Below are positions 8,308 to 15,993 of a stretch of DNA of 64,000 nt, piece after piece. The notes under the pieces are model-generated. The model was not told the DNA's origin. It was given only the letters and a program-made list of their open reading frames with translations, and did not search any database. The stretch comes from Neomicrococcus lactis. GTDB taxonomy: Bacteria > Actinomycetota > Actinomycetes > Actinomycetales > Micrococcaceae. The DNA lies in the NCBI RefSeq assembly GCF_014200305.1, contig NZ_JACHBL010000001.1, positions 2,418,001-2,482,000 on the forward strand, in the 5' to 3' direction. How positions within the stretch are numbered: the stretch's first letter is position 1; the number at the start of each line of letters is the position of its first letter. Both the position numbers and the translations under genes were made by a program.

Positions 8308-9604
8308 GGGTTATAGGCCAAAATGTGTGTAAATGTCTGGCGTGTCATTGGTGGCGTCGGCCTCCCCATCCGTTTTGTAGGCCGTTTCCGTCTTCCCAGC
8401 TGAAGTGGTTGTCGTAGGTTGGTGGCGTGTCAGTTTCTTCGTTGACTGCTTGTTTTCTTGGTGGGTTGAAATGCTCTGGCGACACTAGGGTCCATGGTTC
8501 TCGTGGGAATTCGGTGAGTGAGTCTAGGAGCCAGTCCACCGCGGTTCGTGCGTGGGCCTCGGGTAGCCCGCGATGAAACCGTAAGAGGTCTTTGATGGCC
8601 TTGTTAGGGCCACCCTCTAGTGGGGAGGTCGTGCGGTGAACTTTCTGCCCCGAGTCTGGTTGAAGGGTGGTTTCTAACCACGTGAACAAACACTTGTCCT
8701 TGATCAAGCGTCGGTAAATGTTCCGGGCTCTGCGGAGGCGTTGATGCGTGTACCACCACTGGCTGGTTTGGGGAACGCTCGAGGGTCGTTCCTGCCCGGT
8801 CCGCGCGTAGGTGCGGTGGCGTAAGAACTCGTCCCATCTCGCTTCCCATCGCGCGTATTCACGCACCCACGAGGCGGCTTCTTCCTGGGTGCGTACTTTC
8901 ATCAGCGCGCTCGTGAGAGCGGCAAGCTCTTTCCCGGCAGGTAAACGTGGCTGGTAGGTGAGTTCACGGCGGATGTTCCGAAAGATATGGAAATAGCAGC
9001 GCTGTACCCTCGTGCTCGGCCATGAATCCTTCAACGCAGATCTGAGCCCGGTACCACCGTCAATGATCGCGATTTTTGGTGCTGGGATGCGTTCGAGTAA
9101 TGCCTGCCACGCGATCTTTTTCTCGGTATCGCACCACTGCCAATCAATCACGTGCTGACCGTTGAATGCGATCAGCACGCACCACCCGTTGAAATACGTG
9201 CCATCAAGCATGATCTGATGATGAATCTGTCCCGTCGCGGCCGGTGGCGGTACCCGAACATTCCAGCACCAACTGGTGTCGCGTCGAAAAGAGCGGCTCG
9301 AAGACCCAAAATCGGATTGAGAGCGGGAGCTCAAGATCCAGGACATGAACGCAGCCAATTCGGCCTTACGGGATACATCAGAACGAGTTCGAGTCGTTGA
9401 CGCCCCACAGTCCAGACAACGCCACCGCGTTCGGCCGGCCGTCGTTTTCCCGTTTTTGACCAACACACGATCACATACACCACAACGTGGCCGATTCGAA
9501 GCAACAGGCACCCCATATGCTCCCAAAGCATATGCACACCCGTCTTGCCCTACTCACACAAGGGAAGCAAGCCTATTCGTTACACACTTTCTGGCCTATA
9601 ACCC
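8308..9604 (-). mobile_element. IS1249-like insertion sequence B, 1297 bp
   Basis: The terminal inverted repeats are 25 bp with two mismatches (8308-8332 and 9580-9604), beginning GGGTTATAGGCCA. Its ends resemble those of element A in the first 10 bases but differ after that. No target duplication is visible (TGGGTTTT on the left, TTGGTAGT on the right), so a deletion or recombination probably followed insertion. It abuts the end of the IS481-type transposase gene and supplies its stop codon. Confidence 0.85.
8345..9526 (-). CDS. IS1249-like transposase B, 393 aa
   Basis: Same architecture as transposase A: zinc ribbon (CGVCDR, CLDCGAS), then catalytic acids in IMLDGTYFNG, AIIDGGTGLRSAL and TTSPLEGGPNKAI. 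Similarity to transposase A is clear throughout but far from identical, so the two are different elements and not a duplication. The reading frame is intact. The C-terminal tail (after EFPREPW) is longer and ends in a glycine- and tryptophan-rich stretch similar to the end of transposase A. Confidence 0.9.
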   Translation of the reverse strand: MGAYGVPVASNRPRCGVCDRVLVKNGKTTAGRTRWRCLDCGASTTRTRSDVSRKAELAAFMSWILSSRSQSDFGSSSRSFRRDTSWCWNVRVPPPAATGQIHHQIMLDGTYFNGWCVLIAFNGQHVIDWQWCDTEKKIAWQALLERIPAPKIAIIDGGTGLRSALKDSWPSTRVQRCYFHIFRNIRRELTYQPRLPAGKELAALTSALMKVRTQEEAASWVREYARWEARWDEFLRHRTYARTGQERPSSVPQTSQWWYTHQRLRRARNIYRRLIKDKCLFTWLETTLQPDSGQKVHRTTSPLEGGPNKAIKDLLRFHRGLPEAHARTAVDWLLDSLTEFPREPWTLVSPEHFNPPRKQAVNEETDTPPTYDNHFSWEDGNGLQNGWGGRRHQ

Positions 9605-10759
9605 TTGGTAGTTCTTGTTGGGGTCGATTTCGAACTGTTTGAGTATTTCTCCGGTTTTTGTGTCGATGACGGTGATGTCGGCGTTGTCGATGAGCATTCG
9701 TATTTTGTGGCCGCGGTAGGCCACTCCCATTCCGAGGTGTCGTAGTTTGCCGTCGTAGCGGATGGTGAGTTTTCCGAATTTGTCGACTTTGTCTGTTCTG
9801 ACTCTGTATTCGTTTTGTGGCAGCGGTTGTGGGGTTGCTTTGGGGCGTGCTTGGTAGGCGTGGATGGGTGGTTTGCGTCCGGCGCCTTTGTGGGGTCGCA
9901 GGGTGCTGTAGATGGTTTGGAAGTGTGTGAGTTGTGTGTTGAGTTCTGCGATGGTGTGGGCGGGTTTTTGGCGGGTGAGCCATTGTTTGAGGGTGCGGTG
10001 GAATCGTTCGATTTTGCCTTGTGTTTGGGGGTGGCCGGGTTTGCCGTTGATTTGTTTGATGTCCCATTTTTGGAGTGTTTTCTCGAAGAGGTTTTTTGCG
10101 GGTTCGATTCCTCGGGTGAAGTTCGTGAGTCGGGTGGTGTAAACGAGTCCGTTGTCGGTGAGCATGGATTGGGGTCGGCCGTGTTCGTGGGTGGTGTTTT
10201 CGAATTGGGTGACGACGTTTCTGCCTGTCACGCGCTTGTAGGCGGTGATGCTCAGGAGGTAGCGGGAGTGGTCGTCGAGGAAGTTGAGGATCTCGACGTC
10301 GGTGTTATCTGCGAGTCTGCAGTGGGTGAAGTCTGATTGCCACAGTTGGTTGGGTTGTTCTGCTTGGAAGCGTGTGTAGGAGGATTTCGGGCGTTTTTTG
10401 GGGTTATCGGTGACGAGTCCTTGGGTGCGAAGGATGCGGTGGATGGTGGATTTTGCGGGGACGTAGAGGTTTTCGTTGGCGAGGTGGGTGGCGATGGTTT
10501 CGGGGCCAGCGTCGAGGCCTTGTTGGGTGAGGTGTTCTCGGAGTTCTTTGATGCGTTCGCGGATGGGTTCTGGGGTGCGGTTGGGGGTTGTTTTGGGTCG
10601 TTTCGAGCGGGGTTGGAAAGCTGTTTGTCCTTCGCGGACGTAGCGGCTGAGGAGTTCTTTGACCCATCGTTGTGAAACGTTGAATTGCTGGGCTGCGGCT
10701 CGGGTGGACATCGAGCCTTGTTTGACGGCCAGGATGATGGCTTTGTTCCGGGTGCTCAC
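9596..10759 (-). CDS. IS481-family transposase, 3' end altered by IS insertion, 387 aa
   Basis: The N-terminus is a helix-turn-helix (STRAAAQQFNVSQRWVKELLSRY). The rve integrase core holds the acids in LWQSDFTHC, MLTDNGLVY and QGKIERFHRTLKQW. After the usual end DPNKNYQ the frame runs two codons into the terminal repeat of IS1249-like element B and stops at the TAG in GGGTTATAGG, so the native C-terminal residues have been lost or displaced to about 8276-8307. Loss of the last few residues may not matter for activity. The start is GTG. Confidence 0.9.
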   Translation of the reverse strand: MSTRNKAIILAVKQGSMSTRAAAQQFNVSQRWVKELLSRYVREGQTAFQPRSKRPKTTPNRTPEPIRERIKELREHLTQQGLDAGPETIATHLANENLYVPAKSTIHRILRTQGLVTDNPKKRPKSSYTRFQAEQPNQLWQSDFTHCRLADNTDVEILNFLDDHSRYLLSITAYKRVTGRNVVTQFENTTHEHGRPQSMLTDNGLVYTTRLTNFTRGIEPAKNLFEKTLQKWDIKQINGKPGHPQTQGKIERFHRTLKQWLTRQKPAHTIAELNTQLTHFQTIYSTLRPHKGAGRKPPIHAYQARPKATPQPLPQNEYRVRTDKVDKFGKLTIRYDGKLRHLGMGVAYRGHKIRMLIDNADITVIDTKTGEILKQFEIDPNKNYQGL

Positions 10760-10934
10760 GGTTTATCTTCGTGAACGATGTCCTAGGACATGGGTGTGAA
10801 TCGCCCGGAAGTGAACGATGTCCCAGGTCTTTAGGTGAACGATCACTCGCCACCGATAAAAGCCCCGGAAAGAGAAACGTTCGGGGTGAAGGATGTCCCA
10901 GGAGATGGGGTGAACGATGTGGTGAGACTCAACA

Positions 10935-10949
10935 CCCTTACCTCCACAA
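10935..10949 (+). repeat. 15-bp direct repeat, right copy
   Basis: Exact copy of 6901-6915 (CCCTTACCTCCACAA). It is directly followed by the hairpin at 10954 that presumably once terminated tRNA-Ala. Confidence 0.8.
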
Positions 10950-10953
10950 AAAG

Positions 10954-10994
10954 AAAGTCCCGGTAACAAGTTTCGACTTGTCACCGGGACTTTT
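10954..10994. terminator. terminator with TTCG loop, original tRNA-Ala terminator
   Basis: AAAGTCCCGGTAACAAGT, TTCG loop, then ACTTGTCACCGGGACTTT (one mismatch) and a final T. It works in both directions: it would have ended tRNA-Ala before the insertion and now ends the DUF1697 gene on the minus strand. Confidence 0.8.
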
Positions 10995-11000
10995 CGTTTA

Positions 11001-11525
11001 TTAGCTGTCGCTGAATTTCTTGACGAGCCTTCCCACCGTGCTGGCCGTCCGTGAAGTGACAGGAACGCCAAGGTGTTCTTCCAAGAGGCCGGTGACGTTA
11101 CCGACGCTGCTGTTGGGCTTCCAGGTCAAACTCCAGGCGTGATTCCTTGAGATGCTGCGGACTTCCACGAGGTTGTTCTTGCTCCGTAGCGGGAGAGCGA
11201 TCTGTGGCTCCTCGGGTGCATCAAAGAAGGACGCCATGACGCGGTACACGTTTCCGGCTGGATCAACTTGTGGTGCCTGGGCGGCGAATTCTGCCATCTC
11301 CTCGAGTGTGAGGACGGAAAAGCTCTGCAGATAGCCGGACTCCGCGAGACGTGTTTTCACTAAGTTCTTCGTTGACTCTAAGTCCGTGGTTTCGAAAACC
11401 ACGGTGCCGTTGGTCTGAAAGTTGGTCGCGACTTCTGGGCCGCCGAAGGCATCGAGGAGTTCGCCGCTCGACGGGCTGCCTTTTTGGCCGAGGTTGAGGT
11501 TTCTAAAAAGTGCCACGTACTTCAT
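11001..11525 (-). CDS. DUF1697 domain-containing protein, 174 aa
   Basis: The start at ATG 11525 is chosen because AAAGGGGAG lies 7 bases upstream and the family's first strand (MKYVALFRNLNLGQKG) begins there; an upstream in-frame start would add 19 unsupported residues. The whole protein matches the DUF1697 pattern: a first half with VALxRxxNxG and TNGTVVFET, and a second half beginning RVMASFFD. The family has no established biochemical role. It lies just outside the insertion-sequence block and shares a bidirectional terminator with tRNA-Ala. Confidence 0.8.
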   Translation of the reverse strand: MKYVALFRNLNLGQKGSPSSGELLDAFGGPEVATNFQTNGTVVFETTDLESTKNLVKTRLAESGYLQSFSVLTLEEMAEFAAQAPQVDPAGNVYRVMASFFDAPEEPQIALPLRSKNNLVEVRSISRNHAWSLTWKPNSSVGNVTGLLEEHLGVPVTSRTASTVGRLVKKFSDS

Positions 11526-11599
11526 TATTAGCTCCCCTTTACTGTGCTCTGCGCCTATGGCAGAGGTTACCCTCAGCCTCATAACACGTCACTCTTAGT

Positions 11600-11801
11600 A
11601 TGCAGTAGCCGATTCCGACGACTTGCGCCGCTGTGGAAGCTCTTCGACCAACTGGGCGGCAGTTTGCGCGTTACCGCTGCGATCACCGAACTTCTGAATC
11701 TAGCGCCGAAGAAGTGCGTACCTCTGCCGATTCAGGGTCTGGACGATGCCCAGCGGGCAATTGTGGCTGAGAAGATCAAAGCCATAGGAAGCATTAATTA
11801 A
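11600..11801 (+). pseudogene. remnant of a dihydrodipicolinate synthase (DapA)-family gene, C-terminal end
   Basis: In the frame ending at the TAA at 11799-11801, the sequence RLAPLWKLFDQLGGSLRVTAAITELL followed by CVPLPIQGLDDAQRAIVAEKI resembles the last ~60 residues of DapA-family lyases, where a LPLPIxGL segment precedes the last helix. No TIM barrel or catalytic lysine region is found upstream, and no start or ribosome site fits, so it appears to be a truncated leftover. The family assignment is from memory of the C-terminal pattern and is uncertain. Confidence 0.4.
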
Positions 11802-11873
11802 GCCTGAGTCTCCGCAAGGTCTCAGATAGGACATCAAACGAAATGCCGAGCAACAGCCTGCTTTTAATGCCAC

Positions 11874-13610
11874 TTATTTCGTGATTGCTAAATGAACGGT
11901 AAAGGGGATGTCGGACTTCTCAAGTTCGTCGATTACCTGACTACTAGGGCCAACCTGATTTGTATGGTCACTTGGGTAGAAATGCCAATGTGCGCCCTTG
12001 ATCTGCCTCGTACCTCGGAGGTAAGCATCGGACGCTATTTGTTTCCGAATCATTGGTGTCAAGCTCACATATCCGACTTTCGACTCGTGAGCAACGCCGT
12101 CGCTTAGGGAGTCAACGATTCTGGCGTTGCGGTTACACGCATCAATGCATCCTGTTGTAGAAAATCGAACCTGATTCTGCACTTTCTGTCCTTGATGTTG
12201 AAGGAATGTGCTAAGCGCCCTTTCACCGGCCAAACCTCCACTCAAGAACACCGAAGCAGTGCCACTAATATGGCCAGGTCTCTTCATCCCCGAACTAATG
12301 CTGTCGGGACTCATTCGTGCGCTTGTTAGGAGTTTTAGTAGCCCATCCTCGTCAGCTCCGGCCCCCACAAGGTAATCCCAGTCTCTCCATAGGCTTCTTG
12401 CGACTGCCATTTTGAGATGATTGGGAACGTTCTTCAGCGATTGAACCAGCCCACCAACTTTCTCGGAGTGATTGGGATAAAGGGAGACAAACTTCTGGAC
12501 CCTTGAAGGCACCGTTGTCGAATCTCCAGCAACTGGTAGAAGGCCCGCAATGCTAAAACCGGCGCCAACCCAGTCAGAGCGGATAGCTAAGGCCACAGCG
12601 TCGCGTGAATCAGCAGCGCTACCTACGATCCAACCAACTCCGGGAATGAAACTTGCTCCGCCGGCAATGAGATTCCCGGCAAGCCATGCAATGGATTCGG
12701 ACGGCCACGCCTCTCCGGCAAGAGCCCCCTTCGCGAATTCGCCAGCGTAATCCCATGCAGAAACTTCAACATCCTCGAAGAGGGGATCAAGCCCCTTGGC
12801 AACGCGGTTTTCCTTTTCAAAGCCGTCATTGAAGCCGTCTGCATCGGTATCCCATACAGTTGGGTCCGTGCCAACAAGTGTCACTTCCTGAAGATCACTC
12901 AGACCATCTGAATCGCTGTCACTCGCGTGAGGATCTGAGCTGCTGTCAGCCTCTTGGGAGTCGTTCAGTCCGTCGTCATCAGTGTCGAGCACATGGGGAT
13001 TGGAATATCCGGTGTACACCGCGGCGGATGATTCGCTCTCGAGCAGCTCCCCGGCTTCGTCGCTGTCGATCAAGCCGTCCGAATCGCTATCCGAAATCAT
13101 GGGGTTAGTGAAGTACTTTTCGCCGCTCTGGACGGACCAGCCGTATACCTCGGCGTTATCCTGGAGGCCATCGTCGTCGGAGTCATTGTCCGTAGGGTTA
13201 GAAAGCCCGGTATAGGCAGTGGCTCCGTCTGATGCAGCTACGAGATCGCCAGCCTCTTCGCGGTCGGAGAGCCCGTCGTCATCTGAATCCGTTTTGAAGG
13301 GGTCAGTGGAGTAGACGCTTCCGTCGCTCACTTTCCAACCGGACAACTCTGCTTGGTCAGGGATACCGTCCGAATCGGAATCGAGGTCCGGATCAAGTAT
13401 GGACAACCACTCGGAGGCAGAATTGGTCGGCTGCTCTGTCCGGAAAAATCCCGGCAAGACGCTCATACCAACTACAAGAGCAACTACCACCAACACCGAA
13501 ATCAGCAGGAACCACAGTTGCTTTGGTCGAAGAAAAAATCTGGATGACTTCGAAGCTGATGAGGAAGCGTTCGAGATCTCGAAGGCATTCTTCTCGCGGC
13601 GATGTGGCAT
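11874..13610 (-). CDS. membrane-anchored TSP3-repeat protein with C-terminal PD-(D/E)xK-like toxin domain, 578 aa
   Basis: The start at ATG 13610 is preceded by AAGGGGG (11-base gap); an upstream GTG at 13643 lacks a ribosome site. Layout: a basic cytoplasmic N-terminus, one membrane helix (about 31-52), then seven or so thrombospondin type-3 calcium-binding repeats of DSDSDGxxD type (79-265). Next is a hydrophobic glycine-rich stretch of the kind seen before toxin tips (285-365, FIPGVGWIVGSAADSRDAV). The last ~120 residues form a domain with R497-I-V-D500, H508-E509-S510-K511-V-G and HWHF, which fits a restriction-endonuclease-like D..ExK nuclease. It is probably displayed outside the cell. 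No immunity gene is seen downstream. The lower GC than the neighbours suggests transfer. Confidence 0.75.
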   Translation of the reverse strand: MPHRREKNAFEISNASSSASKSSRFFLRPKQLWFLLISVLVVVALVVGMSVLPGFFRTEQPTNSASEWLSILDPDLDSDSDGIPDQAELSGWKVSDGSVYSTDPFKTDSDDDGLSDREEAGDLVAASDGATAYTGLSNPTDNDSDDDGLQDNAEVYGWSVQSGEKYFTNPMISDSDSDGLIDSDEAGELLESESSAAVYTGYSNPHVLDTDDDGLNDSQEADSSSDPHASDSDSDGLSDLQEVTLVGTDPTVWDTDADGFNDGFEKENRVAKGLDPLFEDVEVSAWDYAGEFAKGALAGEAWPSESIAWLAGNLIAGGASFIPGVGWIVGSAADSRDAVALAIRSDWVGAGFSIAGLLPVAGDSTTVPSRVQKFVSLYPNHSEKVGGLVQSLKNVPNHLKMAVARSLWRDWDYLVGAGADEDGLLKLLTSARMSPDSISSGMKRPGHISGTASVFLSGGLAGERALSTFLQHQGQKVQNQVRFSTTGCIDACNRNARIVDSLSDGVAHESKVGYVSLTPMIRKQIASDAYLRGTRQIKGAHWHFYPSDHTNQVGPSSQVIDELEKSDIPFTVHLAITK

Positions 13611-13761
13611 GGGCGGGCGTACCCCCTTGGGCGAAGCAAACACAGGAAGTTAACCGGAGAGATTCTTCGAAGTGTCGGCGAAACGGTACTGGTGGATACG
13701 AACTTACCGCCAAGTTGCTTTGTTGACAGTAGAGCCGTCAACAAACTGAGAAGATGAACGG

Positions 13762-14319
13762 GTGATTTCCGAAGATCTGATCAGCCGACTGTCCGCACTT
13801 CCAGCTTCAGTAGACCGCGACAAATACATCGCCTTCGTTGAAGCGCACGGCGACGCCGCGGTCCGCAGAGAAGGCGGCCCCCAACACATCACGGGCTCGT
13901 GCTTCGTGTTCTCGCCAGACTTGGACAAGGTGCTGCTGTGCTTCCATCGCAAGGGCCAGTTCTGGGTGCAGTTCGGCGGGCACATAGAGGACGACGACGC
14001 CACGGTTGCGGACACGGCCCAGCGTGAGGCCCGCGAGGAGTCGGGTATTGCAACGCTGACCTTGGCAACTGACAAAATTTTGGACCTCGACCGCCATGAT
14101 CTCCACGGCGGGTTCAAATGCGCGGCTCACTGGGACGTCGGATTCGTGGCGCTCGCGGACCCCGCAACGGACATTGAGGTCAGCGACGAGAGCGAAGACG
14201 TGCAGTGGTTCCCGGTCAATGAACTTCCGGAGAACCTCGCGAACGGCTTCGAGAACCGTCTTGCCAACATCCGAGCTCGAGCCATCGACGCCGGAATTTC
14301 AGCGAAGCAACAGGCCTAA
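13762..14319 (+). CDS. NUDIX hydrolase, 185 aa
   Basis: The Nudix box is clear: GGHIEDDDATVADTAQREAR followed by EESGI gives the REAREESG core that binds Mg2+ and attacks a nucleoside diphosphate linked to another group. The N-terminal ~40 residues are helical and the C-terminus is WFPVNELP plus a short tail. The substrate is unknown. The GTG at 13762 is the likely start and no ribosome site is evident. It is transcribed away from the toxin gene, with 151 bases between the two starts. Confidence 0.88.
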   Translation: MISEDLISRLSALPASVDRDKYIAFVEAHGDAAVRREGGPQHITGSCFVFSPDLDKVLLCFHRKGQFWVQFGGHIEDDDATVADTAQREAREESGIATLTLATDKILDLDRHDLHGGFKCAAHWDVGFVALADPATDIEVSDESEDVQWFPVNELPENLANGFENRLANIRARAIDAGISAKQQA

Positions 14320-14348
14320 ACAAGACCTAAACAAGGCCCAGACAAGTC

Positions 14349-14675
14349 CTAGCCCTGGAAATACAGCTCCGTATGCAACTTGCATCCGGGGTTGAATGCC
14401 GCGGCGCACTGGGGGCATGAATCCACGCCGAGGTATTCGTTGATGCCGAGTTCGTAGCCGCACACTCCACACAGCACCGCGCGTTCGTCTCGAGAAGACA
14501 CAGGCCACTGCTGTGCTTCGTGGTCGGCAGTTTCCGCGTGGCATAAGTGGCACGGGTAGTACTCGCCGCAACACACGAACTTGATGGCTATGACGTCCAG
14601 CGCAGTCCTGTAGTGGACGCAGCGCGTCTGATCGTCCACAGTCGGACCAAAAACAGCAGGCTTGGAAACACTCAT
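14349..14675 (-). CDS. CHY zinc finger protein, 108 aa
   Basis: Carries the complete CHY-type pattern: CVHYRTALDVIAIKFVCC, YYPCHLCHAETADH, CGVCGYELGINEY, CPQCAAAFNPGCKLH. The nine cysteines and several histidines would hold about three zinc ions. Related proteins act in yeast (Hot13) on small Tim proteins and in plants as part of ubiquitin ligases; the bacterial role is unknown. Its ATG overlaps the bioN stop (ATGA), making it the last cistron of the biotin transport operon. Whether it serves biotin metabolism or only hitch-hikes cannot be decided here. Confidence 0.85.
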   Translation of the reverse strand: MSVSKPAVFGPTVDDQTRCVHYRTALDVIAIKFVCCGEYYPCHLCHAETADHEAQQWPVSSRDERAVLCGVCGYELGINEYLGVDSCPQCAAAFNPGCKLHTELYFQG

Positions 14676-15295
14676 CGCACACCCCTCGCGGTCAGCGCAT
14701 CGCCGAGTTCATCGGCGTGCTTGAGCGCCACAATCAAAAACGGCACCACGAACGTGCGCGGGCTCATCCGGGCGCCGCGAGCGCGTTGGGCATCGCGCAC
14801 TTCGTTGGCTTTTCCGGCGAGCACCGGGATGATACTGATGGTCACGGTGAGCAATAGGGCGATCCGCTGCGAGTCAATGCCCACGCGGTCCAGAGGCCGC
14901 AGCCCACGCTCGATCGCATCCAGCAGAGCCGTCACTCGCGTGGTGAGCGCCAGCAACGCGGCCAGCACAATGGCTGATGTCACGCGCGCGGTGTTCGCCA
15001 CGGCAGGCTCCGGCCCCATGAAAATCAGCTGGCTGATCAGCGTAATCGCGATAACCCAGCGCACCCCGTACACCTGATTCCACAGCTCCTTGAGTCCAGC
15101 AGAGAGCCCAGCAAACCTCGGTCCCAGTCCGGCCACGAGATACCCGAGAATCGCGGCACCGGTGGCCACACCCGCGGCCCAATACGTGGATGGCAAGAGC
15201 GAAACGGCGAGCACTACCACCACAATCAGCAGCAGCTTTCTGCCCGCCGGCATCCGGTGTAGCCACCCGTTCCCGGGTTTATACAGCGTCAGCAT
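14672..15295 (-). CDS. bioN: biotin ECF transporter transmembrane subunit BioN (EcfT), 207 aa
   Basis: Four to five membrane helices followed by the two cytoplasmic coupling helices of EcfT proteins, each ending in an A-R-G signature (AQRARGAR and ALTARGV). These contact the ATPase and transmit ATP hydrolysis to the substrate-binding subunit BioY. It overlaps bioM by 7 bases. At about 207 residues it is close to the short actinobacterial BioN. Confidence 0.88.
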   Translation of the reverse strand: MLTLYKPGNGWLHRMPAGRKLLLIVVVVLAVSLLPSTYWAAGVATGAAILGYLVAGLGPRFAGLSAGLKELWNQVYGVRWVIAITLISQLIFMGPEPAVANTARVTSAIVLAALLALTTRVTALLDAIERGLRPLDRVGIDSQRIALLLTVTISIIPVLAGKANEVRDAQRARGARMSPRTFVVPFLIVALKHADELGDALTARGVR

Positions 15296-15993
15296 GCCAG
15301 CAGTTCTTCGTACCGAGCGATGACCGCGGCCGGTTCACCCACAGCGTCCACGCGGCCGCCGGCGAACACTACGGCTTGGTCGCAGCGTTCGGCGAGCGCG
15401 AGGTCGTGGGTGACCAGGACCAATCGGTGCCCGGAGTCTTCGAAGAGGTGGTCTGCCACGCGCCGGGAGTTGCGGGCGTCGAGGTAGGCGGTGGGCTCGT
15501 CCGCGATGACGAGTTCGGGGTTGCGCACGAACGCTCCGCAGAGTGCGAGCAGCTGCTTTTGCCCGCCGGAAAGGTCGTGGGAGGAGCGCTCGGCGAGGGC
15601 GGTGAGCCCGAATCGTTCCAGCGCCGTGTCCACTTTTTCCTTCACTGCGGCCGGGGGCAAGCGGTCCGCGCGCAGTGAGAAGGCGACGTCTTCAGCGACG
15701 GTGGGCATGATGATTTGCGCGTCCGGGTTGCTGAAGACCACTGCAATACGACGACGCAGCTCCGCGGCTTTGCGATTCGGGTCCACGCCCAGCACGCTCA
15801 GCTCTCCCGAGGTCCGGTGAATCAATCCGCTGATCAACCGGGCAAACGTGGATTTACCAGAACCGTTTTCGCCGATCACGGCAATGGTTCGCGCGTTCAG
15901 ATCGAGGGAAATATCGCGCAGGACATCGGTGTCTCCCAGACGGACGCCGACTCCAGCAAGATGAATGGCGTTTGCGCTTTCAACGGTGCTCAT
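15289..15993 (-). CDS. bioM: biotin ECF transporter ATPase BioM, 234 aa
   Basis: An ABC ATPase with Walker A GENGSGKST, Q-loop VVFSNPDAQI, signature LSGGQKQLLAL, Walker B LVIADEPTAYLD and H-loop LVTHDLAL. The start is ATG 15993, which overlaps the thiolase-like gene's stop as ATGA; a longer in-frame extension upstream lies inside that gene and is not used. With BioN and BioY it forms the energised biotin importer. Confidence 0.9.
   Translation of the reverse strand: MSTVESANAIHLAGVGVRLGDTDVLRDISLDLNARTIAVIGENGSGKSTFARLISGLIHRTSGELSVLGVDPNRKAAELRRRIAVVFSNPDAQIIMPTVAEDVAFSLRADRLPPAAVKEKVDTALERFGLTALAERSSHDLSGGQKQLLALCGAFVRNPELVIADEPTAYLDARNSRRVADHLFEDSGHRLVLVTHDLALAERCDQAVVFAGGRVDAVGEPAAVIARYEELLAC

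Larger units (their letters stand above)
6916..10934 (-). mobile_element. IS481-family element carrying two inserted IS1249-like elements
   Basis: The block between the two 15-bp direct repeats contains a transposase of the IS481 family near its right end. Its ends share the stretch ACATCGTTC at similar depth (6931-6939 and the complement of 10914-10922). Removing the two inner IS1249-like elements and one 8-bp duplication leaves about 1.4 kb, a reasonable size for one IS481-type element with a 387-residue transposase. The right end (10770-10925) holds several imperfect copies of GTGAACGATGTCCCAGG that may be transposase-binding sites. The exact termini are inferred from the direct repeats. 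Confidence 0.6.

Noticed and set aside
9815-10675. Long plus-strand frames opposite the IS481 transposase
   Set aside because: They are antisense to an intact transposase with clear catalytic motifs, are Gly/Val/Phe-rich as expected for a mirrored frame, and have no ribosome sites.
6840-10949. Integrative element or prophage at tRNA-Ala
   Set aside because: The direct repeat resembles att sites, but the interval holds only transposases and no integrase or phage gene; an IS481 target duplication explains it more simply.
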